From a virus, in the IMG/VR virus record IMGVR_UViG_3300046010_006473, positions 1 to 27,258 of that record: a stretch of DNA of 27,258 nt; one strand, 5' to 3'. Below the pieces are notes generated by a model. That model was given only the letters and a program-made list of their open reading frames with translations. It was not told the DNA's origin and did no database searches. The position numbers and the translations under genes were made by a program. Position 1 is the stretch's first letter. Every line of letters begins with the position of its first letter. Positions 16,659 to 27,258 of the stretch are shown here, in pieces.

Positions 16659-16691
16659 AGTGCGGTGGAGGTTCTATCCCTCTACCGCACT
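16659..16691 (+). other. Strong hairpin downstream of capsid gene
   Basis: AGTGCGGTGGAGG (16659-16671) pairs with CCTCTACCGCACT (16679-16691) over 13 bp with one G-T wobble and a 7-nt loop. No T-run follows on the plus strand, so it is not a standard intrinsic terminator. It could protect the capsid mRNA 3' end, mark a processing site or cut read-through. Confidence 0.6.
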
Positions 16692-16707
16692 AAACCTAAG
16701 AAAAGTA

Positions 16708-17064
16708 ATGAAAAAAAAATCTGGGATCGCTCTCATTATAGGTGTCGGTGGTGGTTGTGGATGCAAAGGCAAAGGTTGTCCCGTATGCGAAGGAGAAAAA
16801 ATGGAAACAAGTTTTACTGCGCCGGAAGGCTTTGATTTTGAAGGAATGAAAGAAGGCGAGGAGAAAGAAGTTCTCGCTAAAGTTAAATATTTGGGTGGTG
16901 GCAATTTTAGTGTCGTCTCTGTTGACGGCTACGAACTCGGCGAAGAGCCTGAGATGGAAGAAGAAGAAGAGGAAGAAGGCGAGGAGATGGAAGGCGAAGA
17001 AGGTGAAGAGGGAGAAGAGGAATCTTACGCTAAACAACTCAGCGCCCGTGCTGGATTGATGTAA
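16708..17064 (+). CDS. Small acidic protein with Gly/Cys-rich N-terminus
   Basis: A 118-residue protein from ATG 16708, just after the hairpin. A GTG at 16660 lies inside the hairpin stem and is less likely. The N-terminus is [15 protein letters not shown] followed by [11 protein letters not shown], a C-x-C-x4-C-x2-C cluster that could bind metal. The middle is a short beta-like domain ([19 protein letters not shown]). A Glu-rich run of about 35 residues follows, and the tail is [13 protein letters not shown]. An internal ATG at 16801 has a better Shine-Dalgarno site and would give an 87-residue form without the Cys cluster. The role is unknown; the position fits a capsid accessory or decoration protein. 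Confidence 0.68.
   Translation: MKKKSGIALIIGVGGGCGCKGKGCPVCEGEKMETSFTAPEGFDFEGMKEGEEKEVLAKVKYLGGGNFSVVSVDGYELGEEPEMEEEEEEEGEEMEGEEGEEGEEESYAKQLSARAGLM
16789..16795 (+). promoter_or_regulatory. Internal Shine-Dalgarno (GAAGGAG) before ATG 16801
   Basis: GAAGGAG lies 5 nt before the in-frame ATG 16801. It could start a shorter acidic product lacking the Cys-rich N-terminus. It also encodes the Glu-Gly-Glu of the longer form, so its SD function is not certain. Confidence 0.4.
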
Positions 17065-17066
17065 TT

Positions 17067-18925
<1,859 letters not shown>

Positions 18926-18929
<4 letters not shown>

Positions 18930-19714
18930 TATTTGTCACAAACTCTTATTCGTTTATTCCAGTTTTAGACGCAGATGCTAAAACATATATTACTGCTGTA
19001 GAAGCAGCGGATGGGCAGTCATTGGAAAACACAGTAAAAGTTGCAATAAATAACTTTGTTATTGGTTGTAAGAATGACGGTATTTGGACTGCGATAAAAT
19101 CAAGCTGCATTCTCGCCGGAGCGCGCACGCTTTCCGGTGCGCTTGTGCCTTTGGTCGGAACCGCTCCGACAAATGTGAACTTTGTTTCTGGCGATTACAA
19201 TCGTGAAACGGGGCTGAAAGGAAATGCCAGCACTAAAAGGTTAAATGCAAATCGGTTGGACAATGTTGATCCGCAAAACTCAAAGCATATTTCAGTTTAC
19301 CAAACCGAATCGGAAGTTAGAAATTTAAGCGGAGGCATCGCAAAAACAGCGATTGCTGCACCGAGCGCGACTACATCTTCGGAATTATTAACATTTAATA
19401 ACACAAGGCGATTCCGCGCGAATTCAGCGTCGGCAAGTTTAACTGACACTGTAGATTCGTTGTATTTTTGGGGTGTCAGTCGAAGTGGAACAACAACTCA
19501 GACCTTAAGATTCGGGGGGGTAAACACAAACAACACCCTCGCGTCTGCGTCTCCGTCTAGCGGAGCAATCGGAGTATTTAATCGCGGCGGGGCTTCAACA
19601 TCTAGCCCTAGCGATGCCCGCATTTCCTTTTACAGTATAGGCGAACACCTTGACCTTGCCAAACTCGATACCCGTGTCAGCACCCTAATGACCGCCATCG
19701 CCGCAGCTATATGA
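18926..19714 (+). CDS. Virion appendage protein, phage fibre-associated
   Basis: A 262-residue protein starting at GTG 18926, which overlaps the fibre stop (GTGA). It belongs by eye to a family common in phage fibre regions: [20 protein letters not shown], then [20 protein letters not shown] and RETGLKG, a beta-rich lectin-like body, and the end [20 protein letters not shown]. The fold is probably a concanavalin-like jelly roll, by inference. There is no signal peptide. Base composition is uneven inside the gene: a GC-rich block near 19090-19160, an AT-richer middle and a GC-rich end. This suggests recombination. It probably forms part of the receptor-binding appendage with the flanking fibres. 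Confidence 0.75.
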
Positions 19715-20028
19715 CCCTCGCCGACATCATCACCCAGCCTGCGAGCTACGAGACCGCCCGCGATCTCGCTATCATCCTCACGCCCGACCAAGCCGCCACC
19801 CTTGGCGCGATCCAAGCCGAACATGGCAACCCCCGCCATGTCGCCGCGCCCGTCGCGCTCACCGATGGACGCCTCATGCTCTGCGCGGATTTACTAACCG
19901 AGACAGGAGAAGGTGGTTTATACGCTAAAGGATTCGCGCATCTTCCATCTGAAATATTTCCACAAGTTCAAATCATTCCCATGCAGGAAGCGATTGATTT
20001 AATTCCTAAAGAGGATAATGATATTTAG
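19711..20028 (+). CDS. Small fibre-module protein, unknown (chaperone or connector candidate)
   Basis: A 105-residue acidic protein starting at an ATGA overlap. The first half (DIITQPASYETARDLAIILT, then TLGAIQAEHGNPRHVAAPVA) is encoded by very GC-rich DNA: the block 19801-19860 has 43 G/C of 60. The second half (GEGGLYAKGFAHLPSEIF) drops to 24 of 60 at 19921-19980, a sharp change inside one gene. No known domain is recognised. Its position between two fibre genes fits an assembly chaperone or small fibre connector, but no sequence motif proves it. Confidence 0.72.
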   Translation: MTLADIITQPASYETARDLAIILTPDQAATLGAIQAEHGNPRHVAAPVALTDGRLMLCADLLTETGEGGLYAKGFAHLPSEIFPQVQIIPMQEAIDLIPKEDNDI

Positions 20029-20031
20029 CAA

Positions 20032-21785
<1,754 letters not shown>

Positions 21786-21789
<4 letters not shown>

Positions 21790-24770
21790 TCTTAACTCAG
21801 TCAACAGCGGCATACATACAAGCAAGTCCAGTTAGAACAATCACTAACGAGACTTCCTCGTTCCGTCATTTCATGGTGTATTTGGATACACTGCTATCGT
21901 CTTCGATTACCGGATCAATCGGAATCATCAAGAACGGACTCGGAGTTCTTACGCTATCAGGTAACAATACCTATGCTGGGAACGCTGCGATTAACGCAGG
22001 CGTATTAACGATCACCGATCTTACTGCGCTACCGGGTTGGAATACTAACGGCAGATATTCTGTCGAGTCAGGCGCAACGCTTGCTGTCTATAACGCAGTT
22101 ACTGATGCGAATGTTGTAACGATTCTAGGAACAACCAACTTTAACGCAGGATCGGCTATAGGCTTCGATACGACATCAGGCAATAGGACATACCCGAATG
22201 TCATCGCAAACACCGCTAAAGGGGCTTTAGGGCTAACCAAGCTAGGCTCCAATACACTGACGATCTCTGGCGCTAATAGCTATACTGGACCAACGCTTGT
22301 TATCGCTGGGACTCTTGCGACATCAGCGGCTAACAGAATCCCTGATGCGTCTGCCGTTACGATCTTGTCTGGCGCTATAATTACTCTCGGAGGTTCGGAC
22401 ACCTTTGCTACTCTTGCGGGTGCAGGGACATTAACATGCGGTGCAAACGCATTGACTCTTAATTCCGTAAACTCCGCGACATTTAGTGGGACTCTAACCA
22501 ATACAGCAGGAACATTCTTTAAGTTAGGGTCAGGAACACAGACACTTTCTGGATCAACAACTGTTGCTGCACAGGTTCGACTTGATGGTGGTGGGATTGT
22601 GTCCAGCGGGACATTCCTTCAAACAGCGGCAGCAGGTTCTCGTAACTTCCAGATTGCTCTTAACTCAGGAACAGCAGCCACACTAACTGTATCTAGTGGA
22701 ACAATGACTGTTACAGGATTATTCTTTGGAGATAATAACGGCGGATCAGCTACCGTTAATTGCAATGCTGGAACGCTTCAGAATAATGGAGAAACTTGGA
22801 TGGCTGGTCTTGCTAGCACACTCAATGTTAATGGAGGAACATTCTCTGGATCAGCTTATGATATTGGTGGTGGTAGTGGAATTACGACAAGTATTGTAAA
22901 CATAATATCTGGGACATTTGCATTAACTGGTGGCCTTCGCTGGGGTATCGGCGGCGCGTCTGCAACATCTGTAATAAACCTAGATGGCGGAACATTCCGT
23001 TGCAATAACTGGTTCAGGAATGGCGGAACGAATACATTCAATTTCAACGGTGGAACATTCACGACAACGACTAACAATTTAACAATAACTCAACCGCTTA
23101 TATCATGCTTAATTAAAAGTGGAGGAGCTATATTTGGAAACAATGTTACTCTTATTTTTGCTACCGTATTGGCAGATGCTCCTAGTGTTTCTGGGAATCT
23201 CGTAATGAATGGGACTGGAACGCTAATTCTTGGCGCTACAAATACATTCACTGGAAGCGTTACAATTAACTCTGGGACCATTCAGCTTGGACAGGGCGCT
23301 GGAAGTGGAAATCTTGGTTCTGCTTCTTCCATAATAAATAATGGAACATTCATACTAAATCGCTCTGGAGTTATTACACAGGGTCAAAACTTTCCAAGCA
23401 TTAGCGGGACTGGAACCGTTATTAAAAATGGAAGCGGAACAGTAAATATGAACTCAAGCACATATACTGGAGAGACGCTGATAAATGAAGGTATCTTGAG
23501 GCTACAGACTGACACCGGATTTGGAACTGGAAATATTCGCTTTAACGGCGGAACGATGAGCTATCCAGCAAGCGGAGCTACAACATTGGATGTTTCAGCA
23601 AGAATAAATAATAGCACTTCGCCAATTCGTATAGAGACACAAGGGTTTAATGTTACATTCACATCACTCTCATCAAACAATACTGCTGGATTGGTTAAAA
23701 CTGGAACTGGCGCACTTATACTTTCAGGTAGCTCAAATAATTATGGAGGAGCAACTACAGTTAGCGCAGGCACATTAACATTTTCTGGAACTTACACTGC
23801 AAATAATTCAGTTGCCATTAACGGAGCCTCAAATCCTATTTTGAATATTACTGGTAACTTTACTCAAACATTTACTGGAAGCGGTGTGCGTAGCTTCCAA
23901 CTCGCAGTCAGTTCAGGAAATACAGGAACCGTAAATGTAAGTGGATCAGCAGTTGTTACACTTAATGGCGGAATGATGCTTGGTGATAACAACGGTGGTA
24001 ACGGAACATTCAATCAAACTGGTGGAACGGTTAGCACTAGCACAAGTGGAACTTGGTTGGCTGGGGCTGTCTGCTTACTGAATGTATCAGGAGGAACTTT
24101 CACAACACCCGGTATTGAGTGCGGTGGTGGAACTGGCGCTGGGACAGTAACTGTTTCTGGAACAGGAACAATCAATGCGGGTAGCCTTATTCTAAATCGC
24201 GGAAGCGGGGCTGGTGTATCTGCTGTATTGAATGTAAATGGAGGAACGCTGACAACTACTGGCGTAACACATGTTACTACTGCTAGACCAGCGACTATAA
24301 ATTTCAACGGTGGAGCATTTACAAGCCTTAATACAATGACGATACCTTCAACAGTATCGTGCGTTGTTAAGTCCGGTGGCGCTATTCTTAATCCTTCTGC
24401 TGGTCAGCTTAACATTCCGAGTGCGCTTACTACTGACGGGACAGGAGGAGGGCTAGTTAAACAAGGAGTGGGCAGCGTTTCTCTTACTGGAGTGAACACA
24501 TACACTGGGTCAACATCAACCCTTGCTGGAAACCTTATTGTTTCTTCCGCTTCGTTTCAAGTGAATACGGGAAACAAGTGCAACCAAGTTACATTCACGA
24601 ATACATCTGTTACTGCAAACTTCACAATCGCCCCGACAATCGGTGACACATTCAAGTTCTTTATCGGATCAACGGTTCAAACAGGATTGTCTGTCACGCT
24701 CACCGGAACTGGCGTTGCTGGTCGCTCTGGAACATACGACTCGGCTACATCTACTCTAACGATTACCTGA
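21786..24770 (+). CDS. Giant beta-helix fibre made of autotransporter-associated (PATR) repeats
   Basis: A 994-residue protein starting at an ATGA overlap with fibre 2. It is built of Gly/Thr/Asn/Ser-rich beta strands. At least six copies of the autotransporter-associated beta-strand repeat start near residues 45, 148, 471, 544, 635 and 888 (for example [20 protein letters not shown] and [17 protein letters not shown]). Residues 277-449 and 692-867 are diverged copies of one module, sharing GDNNGG, LNVxGGTF and KSGGAI. There is no signal peptide and no autotransporter barrel, so it is not a secreted bacterial autotransporter. Here the repeats probably fold as a long beta-helix in a virion appendage. 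An origin from a host adhesin gene is inferred. Confidence 0.82.
22614..23132 (+). repeat. Internal duplication, module A
   Basis: Residues 277-449 of the fibre. It aligns along its length to module B with FLQT/FTQT, GDNNGG, TWMAG/TWLAG, NFNGGTF/NFNGGAF and [20 protein letters not shown] in the same order. Confidence 0.78.
23859..24386 (+). repeat. Internal duplication, module B
   Basis: Residues 692-867, the partner of module A with an offset of about 415 residues. It ends at KSGGAI like module A. The DNA has diverged, so the duplication is not recent. Confidence 0.78.
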
Positions 24771-24778
24771 AATAATTA

Positions 24779-24808
24779 TTGAATATTGTTAAACAATTAA
24801 ATTATGTT
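24779..24808 (+). promoter_or_regulatory. Weak promoter candidate for the lysis cassette
   Basis: TTGAAT (24779-24784), 18 nt, TATGTT (24803-24808), each 4 of 6 to sigma70. The same spot reads TATGTTCG, near the Bacteroidota TAnnTTTG element. A small palindrome, ATTGTT-A-AACAAT, lies between the hexamers. The gene starts only 7 nt after the -10, so the message would be leaderless. Confidence 0.28.
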
Positions 24809-24815
24809 CGCTTAA

Positions 24816-25016
24816 ATGAATTTCGATCCTCAGTCAGCGCCACATCATCCCGGTATTATGGGTTCCGCAACAAGCCTTCTAGCAGTTATCGTATCAGTCC
24901 TGCCTCATGTTGAGCAGTGGCTGCGGATTACATCTCTTGCTTTCGGCACTATTGCAGCGATAGTTTCTATTATTGTAATGATTGAGAAACGCAGTAACGA
25001 CAAAGATAAAAAATGA
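24816..25016 (+). CDS. Putative holin with two membrane segments
   Basis: A 66-residue protein with a short polar N-terminus (MNFDPQSAPHHPG). It has two hydrophobic segments: about 16-36 (SATSLLAVIVSVLPHVEQWL region) and 38-58 (ITSLAFGTIAAIVSIIVMI). A basic/polar tail, EKRSNDKDKK, follows. Size, topology and position at the head of a cassette ending in an endolysin match class II holins, which make the inner-membrane lesion at lysis. It overlaps the next gene by ATGA. Small membrane proteins are hard to assign, so another membrane role is possible. Confidence 0.65.
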   Translation: MNFDPQSAPHHPGIMGSATSLLAVIVSVLPHVEQWLRITSLAFGTIAAIVSIIVMIEKRSNDKDKK

Positions 25017-25306
25017 AAACACTACTTGTTAAAGCTATCTCCGCTATTACCGGAGCATCCAAATCTGTTATCGAATTCATCATTCCGATCCTCCGCGATT
25101 CGGCTAGTTCCCTTTTGAGAGAACTGCTTCCCATCGCGCTGGAAGTTGTATCCTCACTGCTCACTTCTGATAAGAGCGGCGACGAGAAACGCAAGATTGC
25201 TGTTGATAAGATCAAAGACGCAGCAACCCGCGAGGGGATCAACGCATCTAACCGTGCAGTCAACCTAGCTATCGAGCTTGCTCTTGCCAAGCTGACCGAT
25301 AAATGA
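25013..25306 (+). CDS. Holin-like lysis-cassette protein (LLH-like)
   Basis: A 97-residue protein starting at an ATGA overlap with the holin candidate and ending in an ATGA overlap with the next gene. The middle is hydrophobic (SLLRELLPIALEVVSSLL). The C-terminal half, KIAVDKIKDAATREGI then AVNLAIELALAKL, resembles the helical tail of LL-H-type phage holins. No strong standalone membrane segment is obvious, so it may be an amphipathic partner or antiholin rather than a holin. The assignment rests on layout and weak similarity of pattern. Confidence 0.55.
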   Translation: MKTLLVKAISAITGASKSVIEFIIPILRDSASSLLRELLPIALEVVSSLLTSDKSGDEKRKIAVDKIKDAATREGINASNRAVNLAIELALAKLTDK

Positions 25307-25767
25307 ACGACGAGAAGGCATGGTGGCAGAGCAGGACGATTATCGGAATCGTCGTTATGCTGCTGGCTCAAGTCTTGAAGTGGCTCAATGTTGATATAGT
25401 CAACGAGGAGTTGACCGACATCGTTACTCTGGCGATGGAATCACTCGGTGCAGGATTGGCTATTTATGGGCGCGTAAAGGCCCGTAAAACGATTCGCAGG
25501 ACTAAACCCGGTGGTCAGTTCAATCCGAACGCAGAAGTGCGTAAAGCCAAGCCTGTGCGAAGCAAGCTGCTCGGTTTGTTTATTCTTCTTCTTTCCTTCA
25601 ACTGCTACGCTCAAGCCTACCCATCGCATGTGTGGTATGAGAACCCTATTAGAGTAATGCCAATCGTTGATGACAGGCCATTCTTAATCCGCTTACTGGA
25701 TAGCCTGTGGGTCAGCGTTAGCGTTATTCCTATCAAGGGCGAGATCAAAGGCTCGGCTGATTTCTAG
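25303..25767 (+). CDS. Two-part membrane/secreted protein of the lysis cassette
   Basis: A 154-residue protein starting at an ATGA overlap. The first part begins KAWWQSRTIIGIVVMLLAQV, a membrane segment, and continues through a second hydrophobic stretch around 45-57. This is a layout common in small phage membrane proteins next to endolysins. After a basic linker (KARKTIRRTKPGGQF), a second hydrophobic stretch at 89-100 ends in YAQA, which looks like a signal-peptidase site (A103-x-A105). A polar C-terminus of about 49 residues follows. An in-frame GTG at 25555 would give a 70-residue protein that is exactly signal peptide plus exported domain. A spanin-like role is possible but not shown: there is no clear lipobox and no coiled coil. 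Confidence 0.6.
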   Translation: MNDEKAWWQSRTIIGIVVMLLAQVLKWLNVDIVNEELTDIVTLAMESLGAGLAIYGRVKARKTIRRTKPGGQFNPNAEVRKAKPVRSKLLGLFILLLSFNCYAQAYPSHVWYENPIRVMPIVDDRPFLIRLLDSLWVSVSVIPIKGEIKGSADF

Positions 25768-25768
25768 T

Positions 25769-26338
25769 ATGGCTACCGAGGCAGAACGGTTAGAGATGGG
25801 TGACTTCATTCTGAAGTCCGAGGCTCGTAAGGACAAGCTGGGCAGGCTTAAAGTTTATCCGCTACCTAAGGCTGACGGTGGTGGAACATTTGAAGTTGCA
25901 GGCATCAACGATAGATACCATCCAAAGGCTGCAACGCATCTCAAGAATCTTATCGACAGCAACCGTCATTCACAAGCAGAGAGCTTCGCCAAGAAGTATC
26001 TTGTTGAATACACAGATGTCGTTAAGAACTGGACTGAACTAGCTCCGCTAGAAGCATTCCTCCGTGATGCTGCATTTAACCGAGGACCGAAAGGCGCCTT
26101 GCGTATCTTGCAGATTGCGTTGGGTATTGCTGATGATGGGAAGTTTGGACCTGTAACAAAGACAACTCTAGCTAAAGCGGCAAAGAATGTGGCATCACTT
26201 CTTGACAACCTGCGTAGTGCTAGGGAAACATACGAGATTCGCGTTGCTCCACCTGTAGGAGCCAGAGCAAAGTTTTGGGCTGGCTTGCAGAACAGATGGA
26301 ACAATGCGTTAGAATTCAGTAAGAAGTTTATAGTTTAA
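25769..26338 (+). CDS. Endolysin, GH108-type muramidase with C-terminal peptidoglycan-binding domain
   Basis: A 189-residue protein beginning 1 nt after the previous stop. The N-terminal domain has the GH108 layout: a catalytic Glu candidate at E18 in ILKSEARKD, then a loop with GGGTFEVAGINDRYHP in place of the usual GGxTxxGI segment. After AAFNRGP, residues about 115-137 carry LGIADDGKFGPVTKTTL, the peptidoglycan-binding type-3 signature. GH108 enzymes cleave the glycan backbone of peptidoglycan. There is no signal peptide, so release through a holin is expected, consistent with the genes before it. The GGGTFEVAGI loop is unusual but keeps the spacing. Confidence 0.85.
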   Translation: MATEAERLEMGDFILKSEARKDKLGRLKVYPLPKADGGGTFEVAGINDRYHPKAATHLKNLIDSNRHSQAESFAKKYLVEYTDVVKNWTELAPLEAFLRDAAFNRGPKGALRILQIALGIADDGKFGPVTKTTLAKAAKNVASLLDNLRSARETYEIRVAPPVGARAKFWAGLQNRWNNALEFSKKFIV

Positions 26339-26355
26339 CAATAGAAACAAAATAT

Positions 26356-26610
26356 ATGGACCTAGAAAATAAAGCCCTGAAAGAAGCATTCAAGAAAAAG
26401 TATGCCGGGGTAAAAACTGATGAAGAAGACCTGAAGCGTTTCGCTAAAAAGTATTATGGCGAGCAGCCAGAAAGCATCTATAAAGAACCTTCATTGCTTG
26501 AGAAAGCAAAGCGCACGGTAAAAGGAGCTATTGATGTCAATGTTGGCCGCGCTAAAAGCGACTACGGCAGGATGCAGCGTGGATACCGCGAGCTTGAGAA
26601 GGGCTTTTAA
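26356..26610 (+). CDS. Small charged helical protein, unknown
   Basis: An 84-residue Lys/Glu-rich protein, probably all helical (KALKEAFKKKYAGVKTDEED; FAKKYYGEQPESIYKEPSLL; ending RMQRGYRELEKGF). There is no membrane segment and no Cys. It starts at ATG 26356 with an A-rich upstream region and no clear Shine-Dalgarno site. It follows the endolysin by 17 nt and opens a run of small genes. I do not recognise a family. Confidence 0.68.
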   Translation: MDLENKALKEAFKKKYAGVKTDEEDLKRFAKKYYGEQPESIYKEPSLLEKAKRTVKGAIDVNVGRAKSDYGRMQRGYRELEKGF

Positions 26611-26616
26611 TCCTGC

Positions 26617-26718
26617 ATGACCAGCAAAGAATACAAGCTGTTAATTCTAGCGATGCTGTCTATGTCAGTATCGCTAGCAGCCTTTTACATGATTGCGAAG
26701 CTAGCCTTTTATGAGTGA
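26617..26718 (+). CDS. 33-residue single-pass membrane peptide
   Basis: A 33-residue ORF, MTSKEY then a hydrophobic stretch LLILAMLSMSVSLAAFYMIA and a short tail KLAFYE. It begins 6 nt after the previous stop and overlaps the next small gene by 8 nt. Tight packing and a clean one-membrane-segment layout support it as real, perhaps an accessory lysis or superinfection peptide. It has no recognisable family. Confidence 0.5.
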   Translation: MTSKEYKLLILAMLSMSVSLAAFYMIAKLAFYE

Positions 26719-26845
26719 TACCGAAGCGTTGATTAAACAGAACAAGAAACTGAAAGAGATACTGAGGCAGTGCTTGAAGGCGCGTCAGATTAACCATGTG
26801 CGGCAGATCATTAGAGAGGCATTAAGCAATGAGCGAAGCCATTAA
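26711..26845 (+). CDS. 44-residue charged helical protein, unknown
   Basis: A 44-residue ORF from ATG 26711: SDTEALIKQNKKLKEILRQC then LKARQINHVRQIIREALSNE. It is one probable amphipathic helix. It overlaps the genes on both sides (8 nt and 17 nt), as in a compact phage operon. No function is readable, and it could be a chance frame, though codons look natural. Confidence 0.45.
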   Translation: MSDTEALIKQNKKLKEILRQCLKARQINHVRQIIREALSNERSH

Positions 26846-27116
26846 AGCAGCGATGAAACGACTCGGTGTGTCTGGCGTGAACAAGCCTAAGAGAACGCCT
26901 AGCCACCCAACGAAGAGTCATGTTGTTCTCGTAAGTGATAATGGAAAACCAAGGACGATTCGATTTGGGCAACAGGGGGTATCAGGCTCACCAAAGAAAG
27001 AGGGAGAGTCTGAATCATATCGCAAGCGCAGGGAGAGTTTCAAGGCTAGGCATCGGGCCAATATCAAGAAGGGCAAGATGAGTGCGGCCTATTGGTCGTC
27101 GAAGGTGAAGTGGTAG
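26829..27116 (+). CDS. Basic protein with C-terminal ARHRA-NIKKG-AYWSSKVKW motif
   Basis: A 95-residue basic protein. The N-terminal half has a short beta-like stretch (SHVVLVSDNGKPRTIRFG). The C-terminus is KRRESFKARHRANIKKGKMS followed by AAYWSSKVKW, a pattern I associate with small uncharacterised proteins in other phages and viruses. The ARHRA core recurs at the end of the 40-residue protein at 13823-13945. It is likely nucleic-acid or capsid binding by charge, but that is inference. The start ATG 26829 has a GAGG-type site about 10 nt upstream. Confidence 0.72.
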   Translation: MSEAIKAAMKRLGVSGVNKPKRTPSHPTKSHVVLVSDNGKPRTIRFGQQGVSGSPKKEGESESYRKRRESFKARHRANIKKGKMSAAYWSSKVKW

Positions 27117-27153
27117 CAATTCAATCACTTACACAGGCATATAAAAATATCTT

Positions 27154-27184
27154 TTGACTTCTTAAAAGAATCTGCCATTCTAAT
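27154..27184 (+). promoter_or_regulatory. Promoter candidate before the last (partial) gene
   Basis: TTGACT (27154-27159), 19 nt, TCTAAT (27179-27184), both 5 of 6 to sigma70 but with a long spacer, and an A/T-rich run (ATAAAAATAT) just upstream. It lies in a gap of 71 nt (27117-27187) that holds no gene. The next start, GTG 27188, would again be almost leaderless. Confidence 0.4.
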
Positions 27185-27187
27185 ACC

Positions 27188-27258
27188 GTGCGATTCAAAC
27201 GGCTAACAGTCCGAATCAGTGATGAGCCTTGGAAGATTATCTTCAAAAAGCCAACTGA
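27188..27258 (+). CDS. Start of a small conserved phage protein, 3'-partial
   Basis: An open frame from GTG 27188 to the window edge: 23 codons, M/V-RFKRLTVRISDEPWKIIFK and onwards. The strand pattern with a Trp-Lys-Ile-Ile core resembles the N-terminus of small phage metallopeptidase-like proteins, whose HExxH motif would lie beyond the edge, so that function is only a guess. It is the only reasonable start after the in-frame stop at 27155. Confidence 0.5.
   Translation, partial: MRFKRLTVRISDEPWKIIFKKPT

Noticed and set aside
15526-16659. Long minus-strand open frame (377 codons) opposite the capsid gene
   Set aside because: It mirrors the capsid gene codon by codon. The strong codon bias of a highly expressed gene leaves the opposite strand free of stops, and the translation has no recognisable domain.
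16696-17037. Minus-strand Phe-rich hydrophobic frame
   Set aside because: It is the antisense of the Glu-rich run in the acidic protein (GAA/GAG read backwards gives TTC/CTC). It is not a membrane protein.

Overview
This is a stretch of a tailed double-stranded DNA bacteriophage (Caudoviricetes) or closely related prophage. It holds the packaging, head, fibre and lysis modules. Both edges cut through genes: the left edge lies inside a giant internal virion protein and the right edge inside a small gene. No integrase, replication, tail-sheath or tape-measure gene is visible. The very large polyvalent (probably ejected) protein next to the portal, scaffold and capsid genes suggests a short-tailed, podovirus-like particle, but this is inference. 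Host clues are indirect. The fibre protein is built of autotransporter-associated beta-strand repeats, which are abundant in Verrucomicrobiota and some other Gram-negatives. Several gene starts lack a Shine-Dalgarno sequence. A Gram-negative freshwater-type host, possibly Verrucomicrobiota, is a low-confidence guess.

Layout. (1) 2-6773, plus strand: the 3' part of a >1,730-residue protein with an N-terminal ART-like domain and C-terminal membrane-active region, then a Cys-rich protein and a GT9-like glycosyltransferase, joined by ATGA overlaps. (2) 6786-9775, minus strand: terL followed by two AT-rich SAM-methyltransferase genes. (3) 9857-15140, plus strand: small structural protein, GT-A-like glycosyltransferase, portal, two small proteins and scaffold, closed by a clear intrinsic terminator at 15161-15191. 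(4) 15192-17064: a 253-nt leader, the major capsid protein, a strong hairpin and a small acidic Cys-containing protein. (5) 17067-24770: the fibre module, with two collagen-like fibres sharing an N-terminal anchor motif, two smaller proteins between them, and a 994-residue beta-strand-repeat fibre with an internal duplication. (6) 24816-26338: two holin-like proteins, a two-part membrane/secreted protein and a GH108-type endolysin. (7) 26356-27258: a run of very small genes and the start of one more gene.

How the parts fit. TerL packages DNA through the portal into a capsid built on the scaffold. The giant protein is probably carried inside the particle. The collagen-like and beta-repeat proteins probably form host-contacting appendages, and the lysis cassette releases progeny. 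Two glycosyltransferases and two methyltransferases lie among virion genes. With Thr-rich Gly-X-Thr fibres in the same window, one testable idea is that they make a phage-encoded glycan on the fibres. Nothing in the sequence proves this.
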